NCBI GenBank assembly: GCA_014529385.2
Contig: CM043971.1
Location: 58,169,709-58,233,708 of the forward strand
Length of the DNA: 64,000 bases
Reading direction: 5' to 3'
DNA from: Adiantum capillus-veneris
Taxonomy: Eukaryota; Streptophyta; Polypodiopsida; Polypodiales; Pteridaceae
Shown here: piece by piece, positions 49,550 to 54,060 of the stretch
How positions within the stretch are numbered: position 1 is the stretch's first letter
Layout of the letters: the number at the start of each line of letters is the position of its first letter
Notes under the pieces: model-generated
What the model was told of the DNA's origin: nothing
What the model saw: the letters and a program-made list of their open reading frames with translations, nothing else
Databases searched by the model: none
Position numbers and translations under genes: made by a program

Positions 49550-52381
49550 TTAAAGTCTATGCGATGTAAACATCACAATGTGTAGGCTATGTAAACATCA
49601 CGATAGTCTATGCGATGAGTGTAAAATGAACCACTGGGGGGAGGTGCATAATGCCATGTGATGTGGGCATGCTCCAGACTGAAAAGAACGGACGAGCTTG
49701 CCCATATGTGAAGAAAGACACATCAACAATGCTCCGCTGCCGTGGAGGAGCCGGCTGAAGAATCCCACTGACTACGAAGAGTATGCAACAGCTCAATCCA
49801 AATGGCTGTCAAAATGGTGGATGTAGGAGAGGACTGTCAACCCATAATGTGGGCACGTCCAGCCTTCCACATGGTCCAAAGTGTGATGCTACATATCATG
49901 GTGAAAACAGTCCTCGGCAGCAAAAACCCAACTAGAGACCTACATCTAGATTCTAGGATCATCTATAGAGTGCCTGGTCTATATCCTAAGGAAGTAAGCA
50001 TGAAGACCAGATCTGTCGGCACGCCTTGAAAAAAGGTGTGTGACCTGGACATTGCAAAACCCATGCAATTGTCCCTCATCATGGAAGCCCGCTCTATTCA
50101 GCAAATATACCTTCAACACACCCAACAACAAACTGCCATCCATACCAATTGTACATCTCTGACAAGTCGGATCGTGACTAGTGGCTGCAGCCCAAATGCC
50201 AACAGGCAATCCTGCATGTGCTATCATCCACATGAAAGAAAAATACCCTGCGAGACTGATGATGCATGATCAAAACTGTCGCTTGAAAGACGAGAGAATG
50301 CACTGATCCTGCCATACCTCTGACTAGCGTGGACGATGAGGTGGATGTCGGGTTCGCAAAAGAAGCCTCCTCCCAAGGGAAACAATGTACACTCAAAAAA
50401 GGATAAGAGGGGCTCCATTATCGCACAACGAAGGCCATTGCCACTTACCAAGATTCCAGTTCATCTGAACAAGGGGCTTTTCCTGCCAAATCCAGAATCT
50501 CCAAGGTGGTGCCTTCTCAATAGTGAAAACAAGGTCAACACATGATCTCCTCTAAAAAGAGCCTACCATGCTAACATGCTGCCAATGGACAGTCAACCCC
50601 TAATAAGGTTAAACATCAATCTAAAATATATCTGCATCAGTTCAAAATAGTCCAAACTCACGAATTATAAGAGGGAATAAAACAAAACACTCGCAAAACT
50701 AGAAAAGCAAGGGACACAAGGAAACAAGATGAAAAAAATCACTTTATTTGCTACTAAACATAACTAGATAAAACAAACATTATGCAATTAGAAATGTTTT
50801 TTGGAAAGACATAAGCAAAATAAGTTGAGGCAGCTTACTTGCCTAAAACTTGAAACTAGTACTCAACTTTAAACTAACAAGGATAAGACGTCTCAAAGAC
50901 TTAATCTCAGAAATAAGACTCCACAGAACAACTTCCAAAGGAACGAATTCTTAAACCTAATGCAAGTTAAATACTAGAAATAAATACTACTACAAACCTA
51001 TGAAGAAGAGGCTGAAAACAACCAACGAAGAACAAAGATTCAAAAATGACAATATGTGACCCAACTAACTCTAAAACTCGAGTATGATGTGACGTCCATG
51101 ATGGCCAATCTCAACAATGCTAAAGACGGGAGTCCCTATTGAGCAATAATAAGGACTCCCAAGCGATGACTAAAGTACACCCACCAACCTTGATGAGAGG
51201 GTAAAAGAGTCTGCCCTTCGATGTAGCCATGCAAGTCAAGTGGAATAGCCTCATCAATCTCTCTCATACAAGCAGCAACCCCTCTGCTGATCCCGTAGGT
51301 AGCACTAAAATTGGGCACCTACCAAGTAAGTATCTGGCCAACGGTGAAAGAGTCTGGTGGCTCGTCATCATATCCAGCCCAGTCAATGTGAGTCCTCTCA
51401 CCTAGCTGGCGCCTGTCTAAATCTATCACATATGCATTCCATACAAGTGGTTGCCTCACTACCTCCTCGACAAAAAGGCGGGTGTCGAATCAAAGCAAGA
51501 CTTATTTCCTTCCAAATCAACAGCAACCTACACATAAATGGTGACAAATGTTTAGTATCCAACGGTGCATCTGTGAAGATGAAATCTGATGGTCATACAC
51601 CGAACATCGACAATATCCATAGATCCAAAACGAGGAGAGGTATGTGACAAAGCATGGTGCAAAGCAGCTTTCAAGGCTTAACCCTTGAAAACAATCCACG
51701 TACTATGAGCTTGGCAAGCAATGCCTTGCTCTATAGCTCCAGATCAATAATCCCCAAGCCTCCCTCCTCTCTGGGCAAAATGACTGTGTTCCAATGGACT
51801 CGTGGTCCAGTGTTAGTTAGCCCACCCCACAGAAAGTTACGTACAAGGCACTTCAAACGCGCCATGAAGCCAGAGTGAAGAGTAATGCAAGATGTGGTGA
51901 ACCGAGCCGTCGCAAGAAGAACCTGATTCGCTCTGCCAGCCAAAGACAAATGCAAGGATGACCAATGGCAAAGTTTCTTACTGATAGACTGTAGTACAAT
52001 CCCCAACTGCTGCTCAACTGACACACAAACGTCAACATGAAACCCAAATATCATGAACGCCCAGCTGACAATGCTCATCCACTCCTCCAAGAAAACCAAA
52101 ATACTTGTGCCAATTGATAAGAGCACCACTTGCCAAGCAAAAGGTAGCAAGAGCATTCCGTAGGTTCTCCAAGGTGGGTGTGTCTACAAAGAGCATAGTG
52201 TTAATTGCATACTCCTGATCCAACAAATCTGGCGCGTCATCCAGTAGTAAGACATCTCAACTACGGGGTCCTATGGCGCAAGAAGAGAGACATGGCCTCC
52301 TCAAAAAACAGAAAGAAGTAGGCTGTCCCGGGACATCCCTCTCCGACTGAACAAGAATGAGGAAAACACCGTCCAATGTGG

Positions 52382-52450
<69 letters not shown>

Positions 52451-52941
52451 CAACAATCACTTCAAAAGAGAATGGACCCCACACCTATTTTCTTAGAATC
52501 CTTGGGTCCAAAAAGATGGATCATCAACCTAACAGTGCGCAGGCTGAATGGCTGAGCAGTAGACAGGGTTCGCTGAAGCTCATACTCATCCACAAGCCCA
52601 CTTCCATCTCTGTCAGCTGACTGGAAAGCACGGACAATCTCAGGATCGGTGCCTGCAGGAAAGGGTGATTGCATGTAAGGGGAACCATAGGACTGCTGGG
52701 GAGGGTAACCACCATACTGAGGGTAGGCACCATAGGGAGAGGCTCCTTGAGATGCAGCTGAGTATGACTGGTTATGCCAAGAAGGAGGGGGCTGCGCATA
52801 TGATGCTGATGGCGGGGGTTGCTGACTGTAGGGTGTGCTTCCATAACCTGCTCCAGCACCAGGCTGGCCGGAAGGTTGCTGCCATGAAGGGGGTGCGGAA
52901 GGAGCCGAAGGATTAGGGTACCCACCACCTTGATGAGACAT
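351..52941 (-). CDS. Penta-EF-hand calcium-binding protein (CML48/49/50-like), four exons seen, 3' end outside window
   Basis: Spliced host gene: join of complement(52485..52941), (782..828), (508..680), (351..369), continuing beyond the left edge. The four pieces are collinear, on one strand, have GT-AG borders and matching phases (1, 0, 2, 0), and together give about 232 residues of a PEF-family protein. The N-terminal half is a Gly/Pro/Tyr/Gln-rich low-complexity tail. EF-hand 1 has loop [12 protein letters not shown] (residues 110-121). Exon 2 carries the family-typical segment beginning PKEFTALW. Exon 3 carries a second canonical loop, [12 protein letters not shown] (175-186), then a degenerate loop. 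PEF proteins (ALG-2, sorcin; plant CML48-50) bind Ca2+ and act as dimeric Ca2+-dependent adaptors in the cytosol and at membranes. The C-terminal segment is not found in bases 1-350. Family assignment is strong; the exact orthologue is not determined. Confidence 0.93.
508..680 (-). CDS. PEF gene exon 3: EF-hand 3 and following helices
   Basis: The acceptor TTCTTTTACAG precedes 680 and the donor GTATGG starts at 507. It encodes 57 codons plus two bases. It begins [12 protein letters not shown] and contains a canonical 12-residue EF loop, then [15 protein letters not shown], the helix typical of PEF EF-hand 3 to 4. A second, non-canonical loop follows ([18 protein letters not shown]), consistent with the weak fourth EF-hand of the family. 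It is separated from exon 2 by a 101-bp intron. Confidence 0.93.
782..828 (-). CDS. PEF gene exon 2 (47 nt)
   Basis: Short internal exon too small to show as an ORF. The acceptor TTGCAG ends at 829 and the donor GTGGGC starts at 781. Two bases complete the Gly codon begun in exon 1; the next 15 codons read [15 protein letters not shown]. This matches the PEF consensus between EF-hands 1 and 3 (EF-hand 2 region), where animal and plant members have EFxxLWxxxxxW. The exact fit of phase, length and motif to exon 1, which is 51.7 kb away, is the key support for a single gene. Confidence 0.92.
1105..1138. repeat. (TC)n microsatellite
   Basis: Uninterrupted TC dinucleotide run of 34 bases, inside intron 1. 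Confidence 0.95.
1144..1168. repeat. Perfect 10-bp inverted repeat
   Basis: GGTCTTTAGT, five-base loop AGACC, then ACTAAAGACC. A further near copy (GGTCTTTAGTGGACC) follows near 1180. It could form a small hairpin or be a TIR-like relic; function unknown. Confidence 0.7.
1301..2056 (+). pseudogene. LINE (non-LTR retrotransposon) C-terminal fragment
   Basis: The translation carries the post-RT region of plant LINEs. A segment like LLYGVP near 1345 is followed by a shifted frame with [20 protein letters not shown]. The open stretch then starts [20 protein letters not shown] (from 1495) and ends near [13 protein letters not shown] (about 1900). Beyond this the frame shifts through a degenerate Cys/His segment. 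Stops and frameshifts show it is dead. It is cut at the right by the O1 LTR. The LINE class is inferred from motif order; no RT catalytic motif is present. Confidence 0.65.
2057..2195 (+). mobile_element. O1 LTR, left part (old LTR element split by G1)
   Basis: Begins near TGTATATTGGAGGG and has a TATA-like CTATATATAGGAG, typical of an LTR promoter. It continues after the G1 insertion at 12199. The last five bases (AGTAT, 2191-2195) are the target site duplicated by G1. The exact 5' boundary is uncertain. Confidence 0.55.
2196..2492 (+). repeat. G1 5' LTR, part 1
   Basis: Matches 10987-11283 of the 3' LTR closely by eye. Starts TGTCACGTTACA where the 3' LTR has the palindrome TGTCACGTGACA. 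Interrupted by copia C1 at GGTAG (2488-2492). Confidence 0.9.
2493..2798 (-). repeat. C1 3' LTR
   Basis: 306 bp, highly similar to the 7750-8064 LTR; contains a (GA)16 run at 2591-2622. Compared with the other LTR it lacks a short stretch after GCTTGAGGCTT. Confidence 0.9.
2956..7006 (-). pseudogene. C1 copia gag-pol (degenerate)
   Basis: Read right to left. Gag starts at MASFSSD (7006). The CCHC knuckle CYQCGRKGH near 6300 needs a frameshift to reach its last Cys. Protease active site VDSGAS is near 5968-5979. A GAG-pre-integrase segment lies at 5586-5852. The integrase core spans 5420-4690 with HSDVCS, DNGGE and [12 protein letters not shown] spans about 4300-3500 with catalytic YVDDML near 3780. 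RNase H at 3300-2960 has [10 protein letters not shown] and ends [12 protein letters not shown]. Stops at about 6680, 5600, 4680, 4310 and 4150, among others, break the frame. All domains remain recognisable, so decay is moderate. Confidence 0.92.
7091..7749 (-). other. C1 untranslated leader between 5' LTR and gag
   Basis: AT-rich, no coding signal on either strand. It contains the PBS next to the LTR (TGGTATCATAGC on the minus strand) and would be the packaging/leader region of the element. Confidence 0.7.
7750..8064 (-). repeat. C1 5' LTR
   Basis: 315 bp, TG...CA ends, (GA)n at 7863-7901, followed by the right copy of the GGTAG TSD. Confidence 0.92.
8070..8987 (+). repeat. G1 5' LTR, part 2 (R/U5 with AGCGTTTTTGC repeats)
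   Basis: Continues the LTR after C1. TATATAAGCAAACC near 8090 is a plausible TATA region. From about 8170 to 8400 the motif AGCGTTTTTGC or a close variant recurs about seven to eight times. Ends ...CCTAACA and is followed by the PBS. Confidence 0.88.
8989..9000 (+). other. G1 primer-binding site
   Basis: TGGTATCAGAGC, complementary to the 3' end of plant initiator tRNA-Met, one base after the LTR. Confidence 0.9.
9001..9477 (+). other. G1 leader with CAAGAACCT-type repeats
   Basis: Untranslated leader before MVITRSG. Bases 9340-9460 are a run of imperfect copies of CTCAAGAACC/CAAGAACCC. The same kind of run occurs in G2 (about 19930-20070, inverse orientation) and, reduced, in G4 (about 42660-42730). 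Confidence 0.7.
9478..10860 (+). pseudogene. G-family Gag-like protein, short form (G1 copy)
   Basis: Starts [11 protein letters not shown], the start shared with G2 and G4. Next come an acidic stretch and a proline run encoded by a 28-base C homopolymer (9573-9600), across which the reading frame changes. A charged, probably coiled segment (9640-9840) follows. KHDDL repeats lie at about 9910-10060. After another frameshift near 10215 comes the conserved C-terminal domain, with [40 protein letters not shown] and LCWKWFQEF, ending 10860. Unlike G2 it lacks Gag, the CCHC knuckle and protease. I do not recognise the C-terminal domain. Confidence 0.75.
9573..9600 (+). repeat. 28-base C homopolymer
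   Basis: Encodes the polyproline run of the G1 protein. G2 and G4 have ordinary mixed Pro/Ser codons at the same place, so this copy expanded. Confidence 0.9.
10987..12193 (+). repeat. G1 3' LTR
   Basis: Starts TGTCACGTGACA, ends CACCTAGCA, then the AGTAT TSD. It is uninterrupted and serves as the reference for the family. It carries the TATATAAGCAAACC TATA region near 11300 and the AGCGTTTTTGC motif series at about 11395-11600. Confidence 0.92.
12199..12350 (+). mobile_element. O1 LTR, right part
   Basis: Continues the O1 LTR after the G1 TSD. It is dominated by (TC)n then (TG)n and ends CACTCTGACA, directly followed by a PBS-like TGGTATTAGAGC (12351-12362). Together with 2057-2195 this is an LTR of about 290 bp. 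Confidence 0.6.
12200..12297. repeat. (TC)n(TG)n compound microsatellite
   Basis: About 78 bases of TC followed by about 20 bases of TG, just next to the G1 TSD. Confidence 0.95.
12351..13144 (+). other. O1 internal remnant, non-coding
   Basis: Begins with the PBS TGGTATTAGAGC. Then the motif TAGCGTTTTTG/CTAGCGTTTTTG recurs several times (12460-12740), as in the G LTRs. Short open stretches read through it but show no recognisable domain. Confidence 0.45.
13145..13946 (+). repeat. G-type LTR, 3'-truncated fragment
   Basis: Starts TGTCACGTGCACATC and follows the G1 LTR (AGACCGTGCATGTCCAGACA, the AAGTGACTTTTGTTGG block, AGCGTTTTTGC motifs) up to about ACATAGAGTCAGAGTTCAGCC. It then jumps without PBS into G3 gag sequence. 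The junction near 13946 is a recombination or deletion point. Confidence 0.75.
13960..15552 (+). pseudogene. G3 chromovirus gag 3' end, protease and reverse transcriptase
   Basis: A CCHC knuckle ([15 protein letters not shown], from about 14045) is followed by a frameshift near 14180. The protease segment has [13 protein letters not shown] near 14260. RT then runs through [27 protein letters not shown] and [18 protein letters not shown] to catalytic FFDD near 15280. A frameshift near 15330 leads into the thumb ([20 protein letters not shown]). The frame is cut at 15552 by solo LTR S1 and resumes at 22421. The gag N-terminus is missing. The protease reads D-P-G where D-T/S-G is usual. Confidence 0.9.
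15848..16947 (-). repeat. G2 3' LTR
   Basis: 1.1 kb; carries the inverted form of the AGCGTTTTTGC motif series (AAAAACGCT) at about 16270-16560. Terminal palindrome TGTCACGTGACA at the right end. Confidence 0.9.
16993..19911 (-). pseudogene. G2 Gag-type polyprotein with KHDDL repeats and novel C-terminal domain (one in-frame stop)
   Basis: Starts [11 protein letters not shown] (19911). Residues about 40-134 are charged and coiled-coil-like, then a single TAA lies at 19508-19510. The next 831 codons are open. Retrotransposon Gag comes first (about 19400-18900; [30 protein letters not shown]). The CCHC knuckle [15 protein letters not shown] is near 18600-18560. A protease-like segment with FDPGS near 18390 and [11 protein letters not shown] follows. 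KHDDL repeats span about 17990-17810. The conserved domain (17700-17150) has [31 protein letters not shown] and LCWRWFQEF. No RT, RNase H or integrase is present. The C-terminal domain is unrecognised; G1 and G4 share it. Confidence 0.85.
19912..20425 (-). other. G2 leader and PBS
   Basis: Untranslated leader between the 5' LTR and MVVTRSG, with GGTTCTTGAG-type repeats (CTCAAGAACC on the element strand) at about 19930-20070 and the tRNA-Met PBS at 20413-20424. Confidence 0.75.
20426..21575 (-). repeat. G2 5' LTR
   Basis: 1.15 kb, similar to 15848-16947, with a few small gaps. Ends in plus orientation at TGTCACGTGACA, next to the GCATG TSD. Confidence 0.9.
22416..24224 (+). pseudogene. G3 RNase H, integrase and chromodomain
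   Basis: Resumes after the S1 target site. RNase H has [16 protein letters not shown] and [10 protein letters not shown]. The HHCC integrase finger lies at about 22960-23080 ([15 protein letters not shown]). The integrase core has [22 protein letters not shown] and SSFHPQTDG, with a one-base break near 23450. The C-terminal part from 23475 has [14 protein letters not shown]. The chromo-like domain near 24030-24150 has [11 protein letters not shown] and [15 protein letters not shown], with a stop replacing the conserved Trp at 24154. Breaks also lie at about 23600, 23858 and 23920. The chromodomain places G3 with the Ty3/gypsy chromoviruses. Confidence 0.9.
24225..24380 (+). repeat. 84-bp tandem duplication at the end of G3 pol
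   Basis: The block starting CCTACGTATTCTCCAACTCA occurs at 24225 and again at 24309, with few differences. The first copy ends in a G-run (GAGGGGGGGTGATCC). Confidence 0.85.
24381..24872 (+). other. G3 3' untranslated internal region and PPT
   Basis: No coding signal. It ends with the purine tract AAGAGGGGGGTA, which also precedes the 3' LTR in H2 and, shortened, in H3, supporting a common G3/H lineage. Confidence 0.65.
24873..26195 (+). repeat. G3 3' LTR (right end approximate)
   Basis: Starts TGTCACGAGTTTGTGG after the PPT. Contains the block ATACCGAAAGGGGCGCC (about 26033-26050), which also occurs in the H-family LTRs. No partner LTR is seen on the left, where a G-type LTR fragment abuts instead. 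The end is placed near GTCAAGTGTTA by analogy and is uncertain. Confidence 0.55.
26196..26612 (-). repeat. H-like LTR fragment, minus orientation
   Basis: Shares the GACTCTGCGTCCAGATGCTC block with the H1 and H2 LTRs and ends at CACGTCATCAGTTTGTGACA like H1. The left end is truncated and carries a short C run (26239-26249). Confidence 0.65.
26613..26830. other. Unassigned spacer
   Basis: 218 bp between an H-like LTR end and the truncated left LTR of G4. A short open stretch is present with no recognisable similarity. Confidence 0.4.
27344..28063 (-). repeat. H1 3' LTR with (CT)n and telo-box series
   Basis: Contains an uninterrupted (CT)32 run at 27721-27784, only a short degenerate tract in the partner LTR. 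TTAGGGTTT-type motifs recur at about 27890-28030, i.e. AAACCCTAA in the element's own orientation, at the start of U3. Confidence 0.9.
28645..31920 (-). pseudogene. H1 pol: protease, RT, RNase H, integrase, chromodomain
   Basis: The longest open piece is 31876-30089. The protease site [11 protein letters not shown] lies at about 31910-31880 and [11 protein letters not shown] near 31700. RT has [41 protein letters not shown] and [14 protein letters not shown] (near 30880). RNase H ([19 protein letters not shown]) is broken by a frameshift near 30320. The integrase zinc finger lies at 29746-30150 ([19 protein letters not shown]), core pieces at 29570-29359 ([13 protein letters not shown]), the C-terminal part at 29190-28948, and the chromo-like domain at 28920-28645 ([31 protein letters not shown]). 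Confidence 0.92.
32100..33440 (-). pseudogene. H1 gag (degenerate)
   Basis: The zinc knuckle [15 protein letters not shown] is at about 32160-32110. The Gag core ([24 protein letters not shown]) is near 32620-32516. A Ser/Asp-rich basic linker precedes it, with the N-terminus near 33440. Frameshifts separate the pieces; H2 offers the more readable copy. Confidence 0.8.
33507..34167 (-). repeat. H1 5' LTR
   Basis: 661 bp. Terminal TG mutated to TA on the left. The telo-box series is at about 33990-34135. Ends at CACTTTGTGACA before the AGGTG TSD. Confidence 0.9.
34173..34369 (-). repeat. G4 left LTR, middle segment between H1 and H2
   Basis: 197 bp of G-type LTR (CACTTAAAAA...AATAAGTGAAAA block, GCACTGTAAAAATGCTCCTGA) separating the two oppositely oriented H elements. 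Includes the ATCAT target site at 34365-34369. Confidence 0.85.
34370..34923 (+). repeat. H2 5' LTR
   Basis: U3 starts TGTCACAAAGTGATGACGTGG, followed by repeated AACCCTAA motifs up to about 34470, then poly-A, a GA run and the GGGGCGCC block. Ends CCAAGTTTGTTACA. Confidence 0.93.
34998..36500 (+). pseudogene. H2 gag
   Basis: Starts [15 protein letters not shown] (34998), an acidic head, then a basic linker with serine repeats (35480-35525). The first break is a stop at 35529. The core resumes at about 35828 with [30 protein letters not shown] and FIREQI-type motifs. The zinc knuckle [15 protein letters not shown] is near 36430-36480 in another frame. This is the structural protein of the particle. 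Length and order fit chromoviral Gag. Confidence 0.88.
36560..39750 (+). pseudogene. H2 pol
   Basis: The protease remnant at 36640-36900 keeps [10 protein letters not shown] and the downstream Ile-Gly-Lys-Leu part but has lost the Asp-Gly active site. RT is open at 37081-37659 with [30 protein letters not shown] and [14 protein letters not shown]. RNase H plus the integrase finger are open at 37731-38705 ([31 protein letters not shown]). The integrase core near 38780-39124 lacks the stretch with the first catalytic Asp but keeps [13 protein letters not shown]. The chromodomain is at 39448-39750 ([31 protein letters not shown]). Confidence 0.92.
39751..40355 (+). other. H2 3' internal untranslated region and PPT
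   Basis: No coding signal. It includes a run of TGATGTC-type repeats (about 40160-40215, ATGTGATGTCCTGTGATGTC) and ends in AAGAGGGGGGTA. The H1 and H3 counterparts keep the same layout. Confidence 0.7.
40356..40915 (+). repeat. H2 3' LTR
   Basis: 560 bp, with a longer poly-A than the 5' LTR and few other differences. Followed by the ATCAT TSD. Confidence 0.93.
40921..41134 (-). repeat. G4 left LTR, terminal segment with 40-bp tandem duplication
   Basis: Completes the LTR after H2. The unit AGTAGCTTGTCCACGTACAC... is duplicated at 41051-41090 and 41091-41130, with one clear base difference inside. Ends GTGACA at 41134, then the PPT. Confidence 0.85.
41268..42653 (-). pseudogene. G-family Gag-like protein, short form (G4 copy)
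   Basis: Starts [15 protein letters not shown] (42653). Residues 60-150 are highly charged (repeated ERxEFDREN-type units) and should form a coiled coil. KHDDL/EHDDL repeats follow at about 42130-41990, and the frame stops near 41958. The conserved C-terminal domain continues at 41915-41655 and 41537-41268 with [35 protein letters not shown] and LCWKWFREF. As in G1, Gag, knuckle and protease are absent, so this short architecture was probably inherited rather than lost twice. Function of the C-terminal domain unknown. Confidence 0.75.
42654..43071 (-). other. G4 leader and PBS
   Basis: Leader of the G-family type, with a short GGTTCTTGAGG run (42690-42725) and the tRNA-Met PBS at 43059-43070. 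Confidence 0.7.
43072..44018 (-). repeat. G4 5' LTR, truncated
   Basis: Starts (plus strand) TGTAAGGTGCAACGG and runs through the CGACGATGAGGACGACGAC block and the AAAAACGCTAGGGCTG motif series. It stops at AATAAGTGAAA (about 44018), where H3 gag sequence begins. The missing part is the U3 tip. Confidence 0.8.
44019..45000 (+). pseudogene. H3 gag remnant
   Basis: Linker with [19 protein letters not shown] and a serine run (44234-44275). A deletion near 44560 removes the Gag core present in H2 (KGNARTWW). The later part has [18 protein letters not shown]-like sequence and the knuckle [15 protein letters not shown] (44940-44985). Stops at 44324 and about 44531. Confidence 0.82.
45127..48110 (+). 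pseudogene. H3 protease, RT, RNase H and integrase
   Basis: Protease [13 protein letters not shown] (near 45180-45220). RT at about 45690-46300 retains [28 protein letters not shown] and an FDDIIV core, but has a short deletion near 45910 and stops. RNase H is open at 46524-46980 ([16 protein letters not shown]). The integrase finger and core are at 47087-47567 ([31 protein letters not shown]), and the C-terminal part at 47598-48110 ([25 protein letters not shown]). At least eight stops or frameshifts. Confidence 0.9.
48136..48657 (+). repeat. Tandem in-frame duplication of the H3 chromodomain
   Basis: A 261-bp unit (87 codons) occurs twice: 48136-48396 and 48397-48657, within one open frame (48149-48676). 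Each copy holds [20 protein letters not shown][SP]EQILAHKD and [18 protein letters not shown]. The copies differ at a few residues (for example RRRF versus RRQF). H1, H2 and G3 have one copy. Confidence 0.92.
48677..49211 (+). other. H3 3' internal untranslated region
   Basis: Matches H2 39754-40355, including the TGATGTC repeats (about 49025-49080). No coding signal. Confidence 0.7.
49212..49570 (+). repeat. H3 3' LTR, diverged and truncated
   Basis: Starts TGTCACAAAGTGGATGACGTGG like H2, then diverges (the telo-box series is missing). Carries (GA)n at 49505-49546. The right end is not defined. Confidence 0.55.
49600..52260 (-). pseudogene. Decayed LINE (L1-type) on the minus strand
   Basis: At 52226-52032 an RT palm-like segment reads [20 protein letters not shown], with the catalytic YADD decayed (YAIN). 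At 52156-51731 the post-palm region reads [29 protein letters not shown] and [13 protein letters not shown], classic for plant LINEs. Downstream pieces (51318-51136; about 50450-49980 with a Cys-containing [19 protein letters not shown]) may be the C-terminal zf-RVT part. The 50550-51130 stretch is A-rich without domains. The 5' endonuclease region is missing. The RT identification is firm; the extent to the left is less so. Confidence 0.72.
52383..52447. repeat. (CT)n microsatellite near the PEF exon 1 donor
   Basis: About 65 bases of CT. On the gene strand this is a GA run starting 37 nt after the exon 1 splice donor. Confidence 0.95.
52485..52941 (-). CDS. PEF gene exon 1 (coding part): GYPQ-rich tail plus EF-hand 1
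   Basis: Starts at ATG (52941) with [10 protein letters not shown]. Residues 1-92 are rich in Gly, Tyr, Pro, Ser and Gln, as in plant CML49/50 and animal ALG-2/peflin N-tails. Residues 95-152 hold the first PEF EF-hand, with Asp at loop positions 1, 3 and 9, Ser at 5 and Glu at 12. The exon ends after the first base of a Gly codon (phase 1) at 52485, followed by donor GTGTGG; reading on past the donor would add only seven residues before a stop. The sequence TTTCTTACGCAG lies just before the ATG and could be a 5'UTR splice acceptor, which I cannot test. Confidence 0.92.
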
Positions 52942-53300
52942 GACTCCTGCGTAAGAAATGGACTTCGAGCTGGGGCTGCCCCCTGAATCTTATCAGAATG
53001 GCGAGGACTGCGAAGTCGAAGAACCAGTTGGAGCAGAGTATGCAGATCGCTCAAAGAGCAACTACAGCACGACCTCTGGGTCGGAGACAAGTCGAAAACG
53101 CAAGCACGAAGAGGTGCAGCCCTCTTAACACTCTACGGCAAGCTAGTCGCAGAAGATCTACAAACCTCCAAGCAGACCTCATTTTGGACTTTGTCATAGC
53201 AATAACTTTAGTCATAGCTACCACGTTGGCATATTTATTACATTGGCATCACTGCTCGAAAAAAATTGCGGCCAAGTTTGTGAAGGAGTGAGAAGACGAG
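52942..53300 (-). promoter_or_regulatory. Presumed 5'UTR and promoter region of the PEF gene
   Basis: Position only: upstream of the ATG and not assignable to a transposon. On the minus strand a weak TATA-like TAATAAATAT lies at 53240-53231, followed by GCCAACGTGG (an ACGT core). Open stretches on both strands here have no family similarity. The transcription start is not determinable from the sequence alone. Confidence 0.3.
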
Positions 53301-53559
53301 GATTTACGCCAAAATTGGAGGTGTTTTGCCAAGATTTTGAGCTAAAATGCCCAATTTTGCACCTTGAATATTACAGATGGATTGATTTACAACGAGAATA
53401 ATTCATTTCCAACCTGAAAATTTACCCTACAAATCGGGATATGTGAACATTGATGTGCATGTTAGAAGCATTGATCACCATCACAATTCAGTACTCTTCA
53501 GCAATACACATGCCCCCCCTTCAAGAACTCTACCATGCACCTTTTCAGCACAAAAGGTG

Positions 53560-54000
53560 GACGCTATGTTTATTTCACTTTTGTCGTCCGTTTGTGGATG
53601 ATACGCTGAAAGAGAAATTTGATTTACTTCCTAGATTCCCAAAGAGACCCTTCTAAAAATTACTGGTCATTCTAGGATCTTTGTCCGACACTATGGATGT
53701 TGGTAAGCCATGATACTTGAAAATTTGAGATCTAAAGAGGGTTGCCGTTTGATGTGTCTTAATAGTCTTTTTAACAGGCATAGAGTGTGTTTTCTTGCTA
53801 AGCCTATCGACTGAAACAATCCAAATTGCTTCCCTCAATCAAATTTCAATTTTTGGTATACCACGCATTTTGAAACATACTCTTGTATGTTTACTTTTCA
53901 TGGTAGACCAACAAAAATACATTTCTACTCCTCGAAGAGTAGAGTATTTAATCCCTCTTTGCCCCTCATAAGGAGAAGCATGGAATTCATACATGACTTT
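53560..54000 (-). pseudogene. Ty3/gypsy integrase fragment
   Basis: On the minus strand an HHCC-finger-like part (HASPYEGQRGIKYSTLRGVE, about 53990-53850) is followed by the core piece at 53838-53653 with IWIVSVDRLSKKTHSMPVKK, FKYHGLPTSIVSDKDPRMTS. A frameshift then leads to SAYHPQTD near 53600. It is truncated on both sides and lies upstream of the PEF gene. Confidence 0.8.
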
Positions 54001-54011
54001 CTTATTGTATG

Positions 54012-54013
<2 letters not shown>

Positions 54014-54057
<44 letters not shown>
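54014..54057. repeat. (TC)n microsatellite
   Basis: 44-base TC run next to the integrase fragment. Confidence 0.95.

Positions 54058-54060
<3 letters not shown>

Larger units (their letters stand above)
44019..49570 (+). mobile_element. H3, 5'-truncated H-family chromovirus
   Basis: Lacks the 5' LTR and gag N-terminus; begins mid-gag at the point aligned with H2 about 35290. Keeps gag, pol, a duplicated chromodomain, the PPT (GAGAGGGGGTA) and the start of a 3' LTR at 49212. More stops than H2, so older. The junction with G4 at 44018/44019 is not a clean insertion. Confidence 0.85.
829..52484 (-). other. Giant intron 1 of the PEF gene (about 51.66 kb)
   Basis: Bounded by donor GTGTGG at 52484 and acceptor TTGCAG at 829. 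No other host exon is recognisable inside. The content is LTR retrotransposons in both orientations, nested up to four deep, plus two LINE fragments and microsatellites. Downstream introns of the same gene are 101 and 138 bp, so expansion is confined to intron 1. Unspliced transcripts would carry sense and antisense copies of the same elements. Confidence 0.88.

Noticed and set aside
52524-53090. Minus-strand 188-aa frame overlapping exon 1
   Set aside because: Shifted-frame shadow of the PEF exon. The PEF frame has the EF-hand loop and correct splice site.
52998-53291. Plus-strand 97-aa frame upstream of the PEF ATG
   Set aside because: No family similarity, and it lies in the expected 5'UTR/promoter. 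A basic, low-complexity frame is likely by chance.
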